From DASSUW01 sp963740605 (GTDB taxonomy: Bacteria; Actinomycetota; Thermoleophilia; Solirubrobacterales; Solirubrobacteraceae): 64,000 nt of DNA. The stretch lies in contig CAVUFC010000018.1 in the NCBI GenBank assembly GCA_963740605.1, positions 124,001 through 188,000 on the forward strand. Direction: 5' to 3'. The number at the start of each line of letters is the position of its first letter. The first letter of the stretch is position 1. The notes under the pieces are model-generated. The model was not told where the DNA came from. It worked only from the letters and a program-made list of their open reading frames with translations, and did not search any database. The translations under genes were made by a program, and so were the position numbers. This document shows, piece by piece, positions 8,560-17,993 of the stretch.

Positions 8560-8943
8560 ATGACCGCTCCTATACCGATCAGATCATCGGGCGCTCCGGA
8601 CGAGCCGCCCTCACCCGCCGAGAAGCTCGAGGAGGACGCCTGGTTCGCAGGCGTTGCCGTCGCTGTGGCGATCCGCGCCGTCGAGATTGGGGCCATCGTG
8701 CTCCTCGGGCTCCTGATCGTTCCGCCTCTGGCGATCCTCGTGGTCCTCGTCATCGGTCCCCTTCTCGTGATCGCGCTCATCGGTCTGGTGCTGACGACGC
8801 CCTTCCTGCTCGTCCGGCACTTCCGTCACCCGCACGGAGGCCACATCGGGTTGTTGGCGCACCGGCTTCGCCACGCCGGCCGGGCGCTTGCTGATCTCGC
8901 GCCGCACCGGATCGATGCCGCCGCCCGTGACGCTCGGGGGTGA
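8560..8943 (+). CDS. Small membrane protein of unknown function
   Basis: 127 residues from ATG 8560. An acidic N-terminal tail of about 27 residues precedes two or three closely packed hydrophobic spans (about 30-85), the region rich in Val, Leu, Ile and Pro. A His/Arg-rich cytoplasmic tail follows (RHFRHPHGGHIGLLAHRLRH). I recognise no family. It stands alone between the MarR gene and a DUF7144 gene, all on the + strand, with gaps of about 90 bases on either side. Confidence 0.55.
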   Translation: MTAPIPIRSSGAPDEPPSPAEKLEEDAWFAGVAVAVAIRAVEIGAIVLLGLLIVPPLAILVVLVIGPLLVIALIGLVLTTPFLLVRHFRHPHGGHIGLLAHRLRHAGRALADLAPHRIDAAARDARG

Positions 8944-9035
8944 GCTTGGCTCGGCCTTTCATCCGATCCGCATGAGGCGACGCCCGCGCCGCGCGGCTGT
9001 AATCGGCGCACGGTTAAGCCAAGGAGGTAACGAAA

Positions 9036-9419
9036 ATGCGCGGATCGGGTCGCGTGGCGTTCACGGCGACGTTGCTGTTGATCGTCGGCGTGTTGAACAT
9101 CATCTACGGGATCGGCGCCCTCGACGGGGCGAACATCTTCGTCAACGACACGAGGTACGTCCTGTCGAATCTCAACACCCTGGGTTGGGTCGCCATCGTC
9201 CTCGGGCTGATCCAGCTCGCGGGCGGTCTGTCGCTGATGGCCGGCAACACGTTCGGTCGCGTCATCGCGATCATCGGCGGCACCCTCGGTGCGATCGGGG
9301 CGTTGCTCTCGGTCGGCGGCAACTACCCATGGTGGTCGCTAGCGATCTTCGCCCTCTGCATCTACATCGTCCACGGCATCCTCATCTTCGGCGAGGACGA
9401 GCGGATGATGCGCACCTGA
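9036..9419 (+). CDS. DUF7144-type four-helix membrane protein
   Basis: 127 residues. The start is set by an excellent ribosome site, AAGGAGGT at 9021-9028, 7 bases before ATG 9036. Four hydrophobic helices are visible, with the family-like features GVLNIIYGIGAL, LGWVAIVLGLIQLAGGLSLM and a final helix ending in HGILIFGEDE. Such proteins are widespread in actinobacteria and their function is unknown. The strong Shine-Dalgarno, unusual in this window, suggests high expression. Confidence 0.7.
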   Translation: MRGSGRVAFTATLLLIVGVLNIIYGIGALDGANIFVNDTRYVLSNLNTLGWVAIVLGLIQLAGGLSLMAGNTFGRVIAIIGGTLGAIGALLSVGGNYPWWSLAIFALCIYIVHGILIFGEDERMMRT

Positions 9420-9425
9420 CGCCGG

Positions 9426-10148
9426 TCAGCGCGGCGCGCGGAGGACGACCACCGTCGAGCCGAGGTACTCCTCGGTCTCGGGGACGGAGCGACAGGGCTC
9501 GATCACGAAGCCCAGTTCGGCGGCCTCCGCCGCCACTTCCTCGGCCGTGACCCGGTCGAGCCGCACGATCGCCTCGGCCGATTCGCGGCGCTCCTGGGGC
9601 CCGGTGATCTCGCGACGCCGGTGGATCGCCGCGCGCCCGCCGTCGTCGACGACCGTGACGAGCTGGCTGGCGTACCGGACGCCGGCGACCTCGCGTGCGT
9701 CGGGCGGGGGCGGCTGGTCGTGCTCGGAGTCGAAGCAGTCCATCGCGTCGGCGAGCGCGGCGGCCACCAGGCCGCCGGGCTCGAGGTGATCCAGCGCGCA
9801 GCGCAGGAACGCCGCGCGCCCGCTGCGCCCGCCGAGCAGCTGGAGCGTCTGCATCGGCACGAGCACCAGCGCGAACCGGCGACCCAACGTGAACTCACGC
9901 GCGTCGGCGATCGCCGTCTCGACCGGCAACCCGGCGCCGCGGTGTTGCAAGACCTCCAGCAGCTCAGGTTCGGTGTCGAGGCCGACGACTGGCACGCCCC
10001 CGGCGGCGAGGTCGAGGCTGACGCGACCGGTTCCGGCGCCGACATCGAGGACGGGCCCGCCCGCCTCGCCGGCCAGCGCTCGCCACAGCGGCAGGTCCTC
10101 CTCATAGTCGCCGCACTCGAGGTCGTGCCAGAGCGCTTCGAGCCTCAT
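9426..10148 (-). CDS. Class I SAM-dependent methyltransferase
   Basis: 240 residues from ATG 10148; the much longer open frame upstream is a shadow of the neighbouring membrane gene. SAM-binding motif I is VLDVGAGTGRVSLDLA (about residue 35) and motif II is VVGLDTEPELLEVL. A post-I region (LVLVPMQTLQLLGG) and motif III (LEPGGLVAAAL) follow. The C-terminal region has antiparallel strands as in the Methyltransf_25 group. Its substrate is unknown. The start overlaps the stop of the upstream membrane protein (ATGA), so it belongs to a three-gene unit reading from 11589 down. Confidence 0.82.
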   Translation of the reverse strand: MRLEALWHDLECGDYEEDLPLWRALAGEAGGPVLDVGAGTGRVSLDLAAGGVPVVGLDTEPELLEVLQHRGAGLPVETAIADAREFTLGRRFALVLVPMQTLQLLGGRSGRAAFLRCALDHLEPGGLVAAALADAMDCFDSEHDQPPPPDAREVAGVRYASQLVTVVDDGGRAAIHRRREITGPQERRESAEAIVRLDRVTAEEVAAEAAELGFVIEPCRSVPETEEYLGSTVVVLRAPR

Positions 10149-10765
10149 ACCGAGACGCTGACCGGGAACGTCGCGATCCAGATCAGGCTGCCGAGGAACA
10201 GTGTGTAGCCCAGGCCGAGGACGATCGCCCGCGGCGCGGACCCGCGCAGCCGGGTGCTGATACCCGCGAAGAACAGCGCCGCGGCGAACAGCACGACGGC
10301 CAGGGAGTAATTGTCGGCGCGCTGGATGTCGCGCCCCACTTTCAGGGAGGCGGCCGCGGCCTTGGCCTCGAGCGCATCGGCTTCCTCGGTCGCCGCGAGC
10401 TTGTACTCGGGCATCGCGAACGGCGACAGCGGCGCTTCGGGGTTGGTGCGGGGCTTGGTGGCCACCCAGGCGCGGAACGCCGGCTGGAACTCCTCGCGAA
10501 AGCGCTTGCTGTAGAAGGCGGCGAGCTCGGTCTCCTTGCGTGCGTACGCGTCGATCCACTGTGTGAAGAGCGCGAGATCGACCTGCGCGTTGCGGCTCGC
10601 CAGGCCCGCCGAGCGGGCCGACTCGACGCGAGCGGCGATCGAGGCGCTCTGGCCCCTCGCCTGCTCGCCGTGCCAGCGCGCCGACTGGTACGCCGCCCAG
10701 GCCGTCGCCACCGCCGCCACCGCGAGCAGCACCGTCGCCGCGAGCTCGAAGTGCCGGTCCTTCAT
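10145..10765 (-). CDS. Membrane protein with N-terminal anchor and coiled middle domain
   Basis: 206 residues from ATG 10765. One N-terminal TM (about 8-25) is followed by a charged, Ala-rich helical region (about 30-150). Two C-terminal TM segments (about 158-174 and 183-203) end in SVSV. The layout resembles DUF4337-like actinobacterial membrane proteins, but I am not sure of the family. Both ends overlap neighbouring genes by 4 bases, which couples it to the bestrophin-like protein and the methyltransferase. Confidence 0.6.
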   Translation of the reverse strand: MKDRHFELAATVLLAVAAVATAWAAYQSARWHGEQARGQSASIAARVESARSAGLASRNAQVDLALFTQWIDAYARKETELAAFYSKRFREEFQPAFRAWVATKPRTNPEAPLSPFAMPEYKLAATEEADALEAKAAAASLKVGRDIQRADNYSLAVVLFAAALFFAGISTRLRGSAPRAIVLGLGYTLFLGSLIWIATFPVSVSV

Positions 10766-11589
10766 GCGGAGACCGCGACGCCGCGGCCGTCGCAGGGAAG
10801 GGGAGCCGTGTCGCCCGTCACCGCGCGCGCCCTGTCCAGCGTCCGCAGCGACCGCTCCATCGCCACCGGCGATATGTGTCCAAGGCCGACGCGGTACGGG
10901 TTGTCGAGCGCGTTGATCGCGAGCAGCGTCAATGCGATCACCGTGGTCGCGGACCCCATCAGCATGGCCTGCGCTACCGGCCCCTCCCGGCTGTCGGCGA
11001 AGAAGAGCATGTACGCGAAGACGACGCACGCGATCAGGATCAGGACGACCCAGATCGTGCCGGGGATGATGCCCTCCGCGCCGTGCAGCCGATCGCGCCG
11101 CGCCTCCTCCCGATCGGGGGTCTGATCGAGCCACTTGCCGTACGCGGCCTCCTCGGTCGCGCCGGAAGGGCGCGTGAGCTGCAGGGTGCGGAAGAGCGCG
11201 ACGGCCCACGGGTTGATCAGCTCGCCGCTCCGCCCGTCCTCCATGGCCGGCCACTCCTGGCCGACGACCGAGCGTCCGTAACACACGAGCTCCCCGGTGA
11301 GCCGGCCGCTCACTGCCGGGGGCAGGAACTGCGCCGTCTCGTACTGCTGGACCAGCGTGAGTGCCTCGGCCTCCCCGCCAGTGCGCGACTGGTCGTAGCT
11401 CGCGAAGGCAAGGAAGATGATGAAGCCGGCGAAGATGGCGAACCCGCCCGCGAGGACGCCGAACACGCCTGAAGCGCGGTCACCGTCCTTGAAGTAGCTG
11501 CCCTCCGGCGCCCGGCGGCGGACGAGGAGCATCGCCGTGATTGTCACGACGTTGGCGACGACGATGATGAGGATGCCCCAGAGGAACAT
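10762..11589 (-). CDS. DUF4239-like (bestrophin-like) membrane protein
   Basis: 275 residues from ATG 11589 (MFLWGILIIVV). Two N-terminal TM helices (about 2-22 and 43-63) enclose a short loop. A long soluble loop (about 66-180) contains the conserved-looking VQQYETAQFLPP. Two more TM helices follow (about 181-200 and 211-228). This two-plus-two layout is that of DUF4239/bestrophin-like proteins, proposed to be anion-channel relatives. It is the first gene of the unit with the next membrane protein and the methyltransferase. Confidence 0.65.
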   Translation of the reverse strand: MFLWGILIIVVANVVTITAMLLVRRRAPEGSYFKDGDRASGVFGVLAGGFAIFAGFIIFLAFASYDQSRTGGEAEALTLVQQYETAQFLPPAVSGRLTGELVCYGRSVVGQEWPAMEDGRSGELINPWAVALFRTLQLTRPSGATEEAAYGKWLDQTPDREEARRDRLHGAEGIIPGTIWVVLILIACVVFAYMLFFADSREGPVAQAMLMGSATTVIALTLLAINALDNPYRVGLGHISPVAMERSLRTLDRARAVTGDTAPLPCDGRGVAVSA

Positions 11590-11764
11590 GACGCGACGCA
11601 ACCTATGCGGCGGCGGAGCGCGAAACCTCGTCCCGATGGGGTGATTCGGAAACACCCGCACCGATACCGGACAGCACGAACATGAGCGCAATCGAGAGCA
11701 TGGATCCAGCCCGCGGGCTCGACACGGCCGAGCCGCGGCTCGCGGCCGCGCGTGCGAACCCTCG

Positions 11765-12616
11765 TCAGCGCGCGGAGAACGGCTCGAGGAAGCGCCACGT
11801 GGTGTCAAGGGGATCGATGCCAGCGGCGCGGAGGTCGGTGAACAGCTCGATGTGCCGGGCGCCTGCGACGCGCAGGTGCGCGAACGTCGCGCCGTCCTTG
11901 CACCCCGTCCAGCGGTAGAGCGTGCCGCGCGTGCCGACTCGCGTCTTCGTGGGCGAGCCGCAGTCGTTGTCCGCCGCCCACGCCGCGACGAACGCGCGCG
12001 CCCTCGGGTACGGCCACAGCGGGTCGGCCGTGCCGTGGATCTCCAGCAGCGAGGGGGTGCGCGCGGGCGTGCAGCTGCGCTCGGCGTTGACCGCCGCCGC
12101 GAACAGCACGACCGCCGCGACGGGTTCGCGGAGCCGGCAGGCGGCGCGCACCGCGGCGCTCCCGCCGTTGGACCACCCGACGAGGTAGACCCGGCTGCGG
12201 TCGATGCACGCGCTCCGCTCGATCGCGGCGAGCGTCCGGCGCAGAAGTGGGAGATCGCGCGCCCTCCACCAGCGGTCCGACGACGAGGCGGTGGGATAGG
12301 CGATGTCGAATCCGGCCCGCTCCGCCTCGTCGGTCAGGCCGGTGTTCCGCTCCATCGCCGCGCCGCTGCCGGTGGCGAAGTGCAAGGCGACGACGAGCGG
12401 CACCCGGCGGCCGCGGTTCGCCTCCGGGACGCGGAGGATCGTGTCCAGCGGCGCCCCGGCCACGGTCGTCGCGGGCGTCGCCGACGGGCAGCCGGAGCCA
12501 GCCGGCGTGGGCGTGGGCGTGGCAACCGCGACTGGCTTGGCCGACGATCCGCAGCCCGCGAGCACGACCGCGCCGACAGCCAGGACAACGCGTGACAGGC
12601 GGAGTGGGCGACGCAT
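11765..12616 (-). CDS. PHB-depolymerase/feruloyl-esterase-like lipoprotein
   Basis: 283 residues from ATG 12616. A lipoprotein signal (basic MRRPLRLSR, hydrophobic core, lipobox LAGC) is followed by a Thr/Pro-rich linker. The alpha/beta hydrolase has an oxyanion-type VVALHFATGSGAAME, the nucleophile elbow GWSNGG, an acid in EIHGTADPLWPY and a histidine in GARHIELF. This is the LpqC/polyhydroxybutyrate depolymerase group of secreted serine esterases. It should be anchored to the outer face of the membrane and act on short esters or polyesters. Flanking gaps of about 150-175 bases suggest that it is a single-gene unit. Confidence 0.83.
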   Translation of the reverse strand: MRRPLRLSRVVLAVGAVVLAGCGSSAKPVAVATPTPTPAGSGCPSATPATTVAGAPLDTILRVPEANRGRRVPLVVALHFATGSGAAMERNTGLTDEAERAGFDIAYPTASSSDRWWRARDLPLLRRTLAAIERSACIDRSRVYLVGWSNGGSAAVRAACRLREPVAAVVLFAAAVNAERSCTPARTPSLLEIHGTADPLWPYPRARAFVAAWAADNDCGSPTKTRVGTRGTLYRWTGCKDGATFAHLRVAGARHIELFTDLRAAGIDPLDTTWRFLEPFSAR

Positions 12617-12775
12617 CGCCTTGGTATACGCGCCGCGGCCTCGAAGTGCGCACCCATCGGGCGCGCGGGTTCGCGGGGTTTTGTACGGAGAGGACGCTTG
12701 ACACGGTGGCCACCGGACTGGTCTTGTCGTAGTTGCCAAATCAATTTTTCCGCAAGCCGGGATCGGAGGATGGGG

Positions 12776-15043
12776 ATGAGCGCAAGCGGCGGAGACCCTG
12801 CTGGGGGCGGCGGCACCCAGCGACGTCGTTACAAGGACGAGCGCGAGCGGCGGGAGAAGAAGGACGGCATCTCACGGCGTGATTTCCTCGACGGAGCCGC
12901 GGTCAGCGCGGCCGGGCTCGCCGCCGCCGCGGCGTTCCCCGGCCTCACCGGCGCCGAGGCGATGGCGACGACACACCTGAGCGACCCGCCGCTGCCGCCG
13001 GGCTACTACCCGCCGACGTTCAGCGATCCGTTCACCGGCCAGCCGCGCCAGGTGATCAACCGCACGATCAAGATCGACGGCCCGCCGCCCAAGAAGCCGT
13101 CACAGATCCACTCGACCAAGGGCGGCCCCGGGCTGTGCCCGCGGGTCGAGGACACGCGCGAGAAGTACGACTGCGTGATCGTCGGCGCCGGCGCGAGCGG
13201 GATCTCGGCCGCGAAGTGGTACCAGGACCGCTTCGGGCCGGACAAGAAGGTCCTGATCATCGACCAGCTGCCCGACTTCGGCGGCCACTCCCACCGCAAC
13301 GAGTTCCACGTCCCGAACGCGGCCAACGGCGGCGCCGACGTGATGACGCTGCGCAACGGCGGCACGGTCAACCTCGACAGCATCGGGACCTGGGGCCAGG
13401 ACGCCCCGGGCGGCATCCCCGGCTCGTACGGCCAGCACGCGGCCGACTTCCTCGACTGGGCGGGCGTGGACACCACGACCGCGACCAAGTGGCAGAGCGG
13501 AGGTGCGGCGGGCATTCCGGCGTCTTTCGGCCTCTACCAGCGGTTGCTGTTCCCGGCTGCCGAGTTCGGCACCGACCACGTGATCCCGGCGCGCAACGCG
13601 GGGCCGTTCGCGGGGCTCGAGCCGACGACCGTGGCCGGCTGGACGGCGTTCCTCGCCCGCACGCCGTACTCCGATGCGGCAAAGGCCGCCATCCTGCGCG
13701 TGCAGACGTCGAACGACGACTTCCTCGCCAACGCCCCCGGTGCGCCGCTGACGCAGCAGCAGAAGCGCGAGTACCTGACGGCGATCACCTACAAGCAGTA
13801 CCTGGTCAACCACGTCGGCGTGAACGACGAGGCGTTCTTCGGCGAATACTGGCGCGGCTCGGGAAGCCTGCTCGGCGCGGGCGGCCAGGCCGTGTCCTCG
13901 GCCGACTGCTGGATCCTCGGGCGGCCCGGGTTCCCCGACGGCGTGGGTCTCGGCGACACCGACGACATCCAGCTCGCGGGGATCGGGCGGACCCCGTACC
14001 AGGACTCGCGGTCGGTCAGTGGCCCGACGCGTGCGTGGCCGGACGGCAACACGTCGCTGCTGCGGCTGGCGCTCAGCAAGCTGATCCCGAACGCGTTCCC
14101 GAACGTCGACGTCGGCGACGGCCCGATGCGGCCGGACCAGCTGAGCATCCTCAAGACGCAGGCCGTCTACCCGGAGCTCGACAATCCGCGGAACCCGGTG
14201 CGAGTGCGGCTGAACGCGACGGTGTTCAGCGTCGAGCCGTGCCGCGACCGCAAGGGCTACTCGCCGGTCGACTACATCCACAACCGCGTCCCGGGGGCGA
14301 CGAAGGGCTACAAGCACGGCAAGAACGAAGGCCGGCGCGTGTGGGCCCGCCACGTGGTCATGGCGTGCTGGAACCGCGTCACCGCGCACGTCGTCGAGGG
14401 GCTCCCGAAGCAGCAGGTCGAGGGGCTCTGCTACGCCCGCAAGGTGCCGCTGATCTACGGGCGCGCGGCGCTGAACAACTGGCAGGCGTTCGCCGACTCG
14501 AAGGTCGCCAGCATCAGCCCGCGCGGCACGAGCCTGTTCTGGGACAGCCTCAGCGTCAGCGCCGGGGCCGGGTTCGGGCCCACCGCCACCCCGGGGAAGT
14601 ACTACGGGCCGACGCCGAACCAGCCGCCGAGCGCTCCTGCGCAGCTGACGTTCACGGTCGTCCCGAACCACCCGGACGCGGTGCCGCAGCTGTTCGCGTA
14701 CTCCACCGGGCAGCAGATGCTGCGCGAGCTGAGCTGGCCGGAGCTCGAGGACTCGGTGATCGACGTGATCGACCGCACCGTCAACAAGGAGGGCGGCAAC
14801 TTCGATCCCGAGCGCGACATCGCGGACTGGAAGATCAACCGCTGGAGCTACGGCTACGCGCACGAGCTGACCTCCACGTTCGACCCGTCGCTGTACGGGC
14901 CGATCGAGGGGCAGCCGCAGTACGCGGGCCGCCAGCCGTTCCGCAACGTCGCGATCGCGAACTCCGACTCCGAGGCGTTCGCGTACACGCACAGCGCGAT
15001 CAACGAGGCGTACCGGGCGGTGCAAGACCTGCCGCCGCTGTAA
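12776..15043 (+). CDS. Tat-exported FAD-dependent oxidoreductase, spermidine dehydrogenase-like
   Basis: 755 residues. ATG 12776 is chosen because GGAGG lies at 12765-12769; ATG 12770 is too close to it. An N-terminal SRRDFLDGAAVSAAG segment is a twin-arginine signal, set back by about 33 charged residues. A dinucleotide fold (YDCVIVGAGASGISAAKWY, near 131) leads into QLPDFGGHSHRNEFHV, the segment that marks SpdH-type spermidine dehydrogenases. It is longer than typical SpdH (about 620 residues). It should be exported folded with FAD and oxidise an amine outside the membrane. Its stop overlaps the next gene's ATG (TAATG). Confidence 0.8.
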   Translation: MSASGGDPAGGGGTQRRRYKDERERREKKDGISRRDFLDGAAVSAAGLAAAAAFPGLTGAEAMATTHLSDPPLPPGYYPPTFSDPFTGQPRQVINRTIKIDGPPPKKPSQIHSTKGGPGLCPRVEDTREKYDCVIVGAGASGISAAKWYQDRFGPDKKVLIIDQLPDFGGHSHRNEFHVPNAANGGADVMTLRNGGTVNLDSIGTWGQDAPGGIPGSYGQHAADFLDWAGVDTTTATKWQSGGAAGIPASFGLYQRLLFPAAEFGTDHVIPARNAGPFAGLEPTTVAGWTAFLARTPYSDAAKAAILRVQTSNDDFLANAPGAPLTQQQKREYLTAITYKQYLVNHVGVNDEAFFGEYWRGSGSLLGAGGQAVSSADCWILGRPGFPDGVGLGDTDDIQLAGIGRTPYQDSRSVSGPTRAWPDGNTSLLRLALSKLIPNAFPNVDVGDGPMRPDQLSILKTQAVYPELDNPRNPVRVRLNATVFSVEPCRDRKGYSPVDYIHNRVPGATKGYKHGKNEGRRVWARHVVMACWNRVTAHVVEGLPKQQVEGLCYARKVPLIYGRAALNNWQAFADSKVASISPRGTSLFWDSLSVSAGAGFGPTATPGKYYGPTPNQPPSAPAQLTFTVVPNHPDAVPQLFAYSTGQQMLRELSWPELEDSVIDVIDRTVNKEGGNFDPERDIADWKINRWSYGYAHELTSTFDPSLYGPIEGQPQYAGRQPFRNVAIANSDSEAFAYTHSAINEAYRAVQDLPPL

Positions 15044-16170
15044 TGGCCGCGACGACCTCAGGGATTGAGGTCGTCGACGTTCTCAGGGCCGCCCTCCGCG
15101 GAGAGGTGATCGGCCCTGAGGACGTCGGTTTCGACCTCGCGCGCATGACGTTCAACGCGATGGTCGACGTGCGGCCGGCAGCGATCGCCCGCTGCGAGTC
15201 GCGCGACGACGTGACCGCCGCGCTCGCCGTCGGCGTCGACCGCGGACTCCCGTTCGCGGTCCGCGTCGGCGGGACGTCCGATGGGTCCACCGTCGACGGC
15301 GGCATCGTGCTCGACCTGTCGGCGATGGACGCGATCGAGATCGACGTCCCGTCGCGCACCGCGCGCATCGGCGGCGGCGCCACGTGGGGTGATCTGGACC
15401 GGGCGACGCAGGAGCACGGGCTCGCCGTCACCGGCGCGCGGTTGTCCGCCCTCGGCGTCGCCGGCGTCGCGCTCGGTGCCGGCAGCGGCTGGCTGGAGCG
15501 CGCGCTCGGTCCCACCGCGGCGAGCGTCGTCGGCGCCGAGGTCGTGCTCGCGGACGGCCGCGTCGTCGAGGCGGGCGCCGACGCCGAGCTGCGGGCCGCG
15601 GGCGTCGTCACGCGGCTCGACCTCCGGCTCCATCCCGTGGGACCGGAGCTGCTCTGCGGCTTCCTCAGCTTCCCGCGCGAACGGGCGGCCGAGGTGGCCC
15701 TCGCCTACCGCGACTACATGGAGCGGGCGCCCGATCAGGTCGGCGGAGGCCTGCTGCTGGGCGCCGGACTGGGCGGCGTCTGCACGATCGTGTTCTGCGC
15801 CGTCGAGGCGGGCGAGGAGGCGGTCGCTCCGCTGCGCGCGCTCAGGCCGTCGCTGGACGCGGTCGCGCCCAACCCGTACGTGGCGTTCCAGGGGATGTGG
15901 GACGCGAGCAACCCGTTCGGCGCCCACGCTCATCTGAGGAGCGGCCTCGTGCGTGAGCTGTCGGATGACTGCATCGACACCGTGCTCGCGCGCGTGAACC
16001 TGCCGGCCGCGACGCTCTCGTACGTGTTCCTGCGACCCCTCGGCGGGGCGGTCGCGACCCCGGGCGCCGGCTGGGCGTACGAGTGCGTCGGTCTGTGGCC
16101 GCCGGTTCCCACGCTCGATCCAGGACAGGTGGCGTGGGTGGACGGCTTCGCCGACGCCGTCGACGCGTAG
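15043..16170 (+). CDS. FAD-linked oxidase-like protein, short and lacking the flavinylation His
   Basis: 375 residues from the ATG that overlaps the previous stop. It has the FAD_binding_4 (PCMH/BBE) fold: RCESRDDVTAAL, FAVRVGGTSDG, then DLSAMDAIEIDV, RIGGGATWGDLD and GLAVTGARLSALGVAGVALGAGSGWLERALG in separate strands. Most relatives have GGHS with a His bound to FAD; here the position reads GGTS. The C-terminal berberine-bridge segment that usually covers the flavin is also missing. FAD, if bound, would be non-covalent. The overlap with the spermidine-dehydrogenase-like gene suggests joint action. Confidence 0.73.
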   Translation: MAATTSGIEVVDVLRAALRGEVIGPEDVGFDLARMTFNAMVDVRPAAIARCESRDDVTAALAVGVDRGLPFAVRVGGTSDGSTVDGGIVLDLSAMDAIEIDVPSRTARIGGGATWGDLDRATQEHGLAVTGARLSALGVAGVALGAGSGWLERALGPTAASVVGAEVVLADGRVVEAGADAELRAAGVVTRLDLRLHPVGPELLCGFLSFPRERAAEVALAYRDYMERAPDQVGGGLLLGAGLGGVCTIVFCAVEAGEEAVAPLRALRPSLDAVAPNPYVAFQGMWDASNPFGAHAHLRSGLVRELSDDCIDTVLARVNLPAATLSYVFLRPLGGAVATPGAGWAYECVGLWPPVPTLDPGQVAWVDGFADAVDA

Positions 16171-17949
16171 TCACGCCGCGGGCGTCAGCTCCGCCACGAA
16201 CCCTCCGTGCCGGTCGACTGCCACGGCGAGCCGGTCCGCGCTCGTCACGGTGCGATCCTCGACCGCGAGCCCGCCGTGGCCGTCGTCGCGGACCAGGTGC
16301 AGGCGATAGGTCCGGCCGGGGGTGAGTAAGCCGAGCGACACGCGCTGCTCGTGCGCGCCGGTGGCGGAGATCGACCCGATCCACCACGCCTGCCCGGCGC
16401 GGCGGGCCACGATCGCCTCGCGGTCGGGCGCTCCGGCCAGCAGGCGCGTGTCGTCCCACGCCGTGGGAACGTCGTCGAGGATCTGGGCCGCCTGCGGGTG
16501 CGCCGCGTACGACTCCGGTGAGTCGGCGAAGTGCACGAGGCCCGACTCGAACACGACCGCGAGGGCGAGGCGGTGCGCGTCGGTGCTGTCGCGATTGGGA
16601 GCCGAGAACGTCACCGGCGTGTAGTCCATCGATCCGATCACGTTGCGCGTGAACACAAGATCGACGTCGTGCCTCGGGTCGATCGCCTCGTGGCCGCCGA
16701 CCGATGTCTCGTACTCGGCGCCGCGGACCGCCTCCATCGTCAGCACGTTCGGCCACGTGCGCTGGATGCCGCGCGGGATCGTGCTCCCGTGGAACACGAC
16801 GGTGAGCCGGTGCCGGGCGGCGTCGCGCGCGACGTCGTCGTAGAGCGCCATCCGGGCGGCCGAGTCCGACAGCAGGAAGTCCACCTTCACGCCCGCGACG
16901 CCCCACGAGGCCCAGCGCTTGAACAGGCGCTCGCGCTGCGCGGGATCCCGGAGCGCGTCCCACGCCGTCCAGAGCATGAGCCGTGGCCCCTCGCGAGCGG
17001 CGTAGCGGGCGATCGCGGGAATCGAGTGCGGGTCCCAGCCGGCGTCGAGCAGCACGTACTGCCAGCCACGCGCGGCGGCGGCGCGCACGTAGGCGCGCTG
17101 GCGCGAACGATCGCCCGGGCTGTCGGGATCCGACCACCACGACCAGGCGGCGCGGCCTGGATGGATCCACGACGTATCGCGGATGCGTGACGGACGCCCG
17201 AGCGACTCCGCCAGGTCCGAGCCGACGATCGTCCCGAGGTCACCGACGATCGCGACGCGCCAGGGCGTCGTGGCCGACACGGAATCACCCTGCGGCAGCG
17301 TCACCGCCAACACGCCGGGGCGATCCTTGGCGACCGTCATCCGGGCGGCCGGCTCGCGCGTGAGGCCGCTCTCCGTGAGCAGCGCCCACGTGCCGGCGCC
17401 GGTGTCGAGCAGGGCCGGGAACCCGTAGTCGCCGGCCTGCGCGGCGCGCAGGCTGACGGGGTTGTAGCGCCCCTCGTAGTCGCGGCGGTAGGACTGCAGC
17501 CACGCCCGGGTGCCGGTCGGTGCGCGCCAGGCGCTCGAACTGCCGCCCCGACCGGACTGCCGGAACGCGACGCCGTCGCCGGCTGCGAGCACCTCGAGCC
17601 GGTGCCCGCCGGGGAACGTGATCGTCAGCCGCCGGGCCGACAGCTCGTGCCGGCGCCGCTTGCCGGCCGGCGTGGTGTACGACTCGTCGACGCTGCCCTG
17701 CCGGGCATGCGCGGTGCGGAGTGAGCCGGAACCGAGGGTCGCCGTCAGAACCTGCTCGCCGTGCCGTCGCACGCTCAGCGACAACGCGCCGGCGTGTTCG
17801 ACGACCCGCGCGCTGAGCGCGCCACCAGGGGACGTGACCGTCCACGGGTCGTGCCGGGTCGCTGCGCGTCCCGTTACGGCGCCGAGCGCGGCGGCCACCG
17901 CAGCGACAGCGACGAGCGCGCGGGCGCGATGCGTCCGGAGGCCCACCAT
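16171..17949 (-). CDS. Secreted glycoside hydrolase family 97 (alpha-glucosidase/alpha-galactosidase)
   Basis: 592 residues with a signal peptide (basic start, ALVAVAAVAAALGAVTG). It has the GH97 order: an N-terminal beta-sandwich (about 35-275), a catalytic TIM barrel (about 280-500; VLLDAGWD, WGVAGVKVDFLLSDS, VVFHGSTIPRGIQRTWPN, MEAVRGAEY) and a C-terminal beta domain. Asp in VKVDF matches the nucleophile position of retaining alpha-galactosidase-type members, so a retaining mechanism is more likely than the inverting SusB type (moderate inference). It should act outside the cell on alpha-linked oligosaccharides. Its stop abuts that of the flavoprotein at 16170. Confidence 0.82.
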   Translation of the reverse strand: MVGLRTHRARALVAVAAVAAALGAVTGRAATRHDPWTVTSPGGALSARVVEHAGALSLSVRRHGEQVLTATLGSGSLRTAHARQGSVDESYTTPAGKRRRHELSARRLTITFPGGHRLEVLAAGDGVAFRQSGRGGSSSAWRAPTGTRAWLQSYRRDYEGRYNPVSLRAAQAGDYGFPALLDTGAGTWALLTESGLTREPAARMTVAKDRPGVLAVTLPQGDSVSATTPWRVAIVGDLGTIVGSDLAESLGRPSRIRDTSWIHPGRAAWSWWSDPDSPGDRSRQRAYVRAAAARGWQYVLLDAGWDPHSIPAIARYAAREGPRLMLWTAWDALRDPAQRERLFKRWASWGVAGVKVDFLLSDSAARMALYDDVARDAARHRLTVVFHGSTIPRGIQRTWPNVLTMEAVRGAEYETSVGGHEAIDPRHDVDLVFTRNVIGSMDYTPVTFSAPNRDSTDAHRLALAVVFESGLVHFADSPESYAAHPQAAQILDDVPTAWDDTRLLAGAPDREAIVARRAGQAWWIGSISATGAHEQRVSLGLLTPGRTYRLHLVRDDGHGGLAVEDRTVTSADRLAVAVDRHGGFVAELTPAA

Positions 17950-17993
17950 GAGCGCGGGCCACGATAGGAACCGTTCCTAAAGTGCTGCGGCCA

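Noticed and set aside
9426..10559. A 377-codon frame as one long methyltransferase
   Set aside because: The upstream part is antisense-frame noise over the membrane gene; the SAM domain begins right after ATG 10148, which overlaps the upstream stop.
12698..12775. Earlier ATG codons for the spermidine-dehydrogenase-like gene
   Set aside because: They lack a ribosome site, and the peptide WPPDWSCRSCQ has no signal-like character; GGAGG fits ATG 12776.
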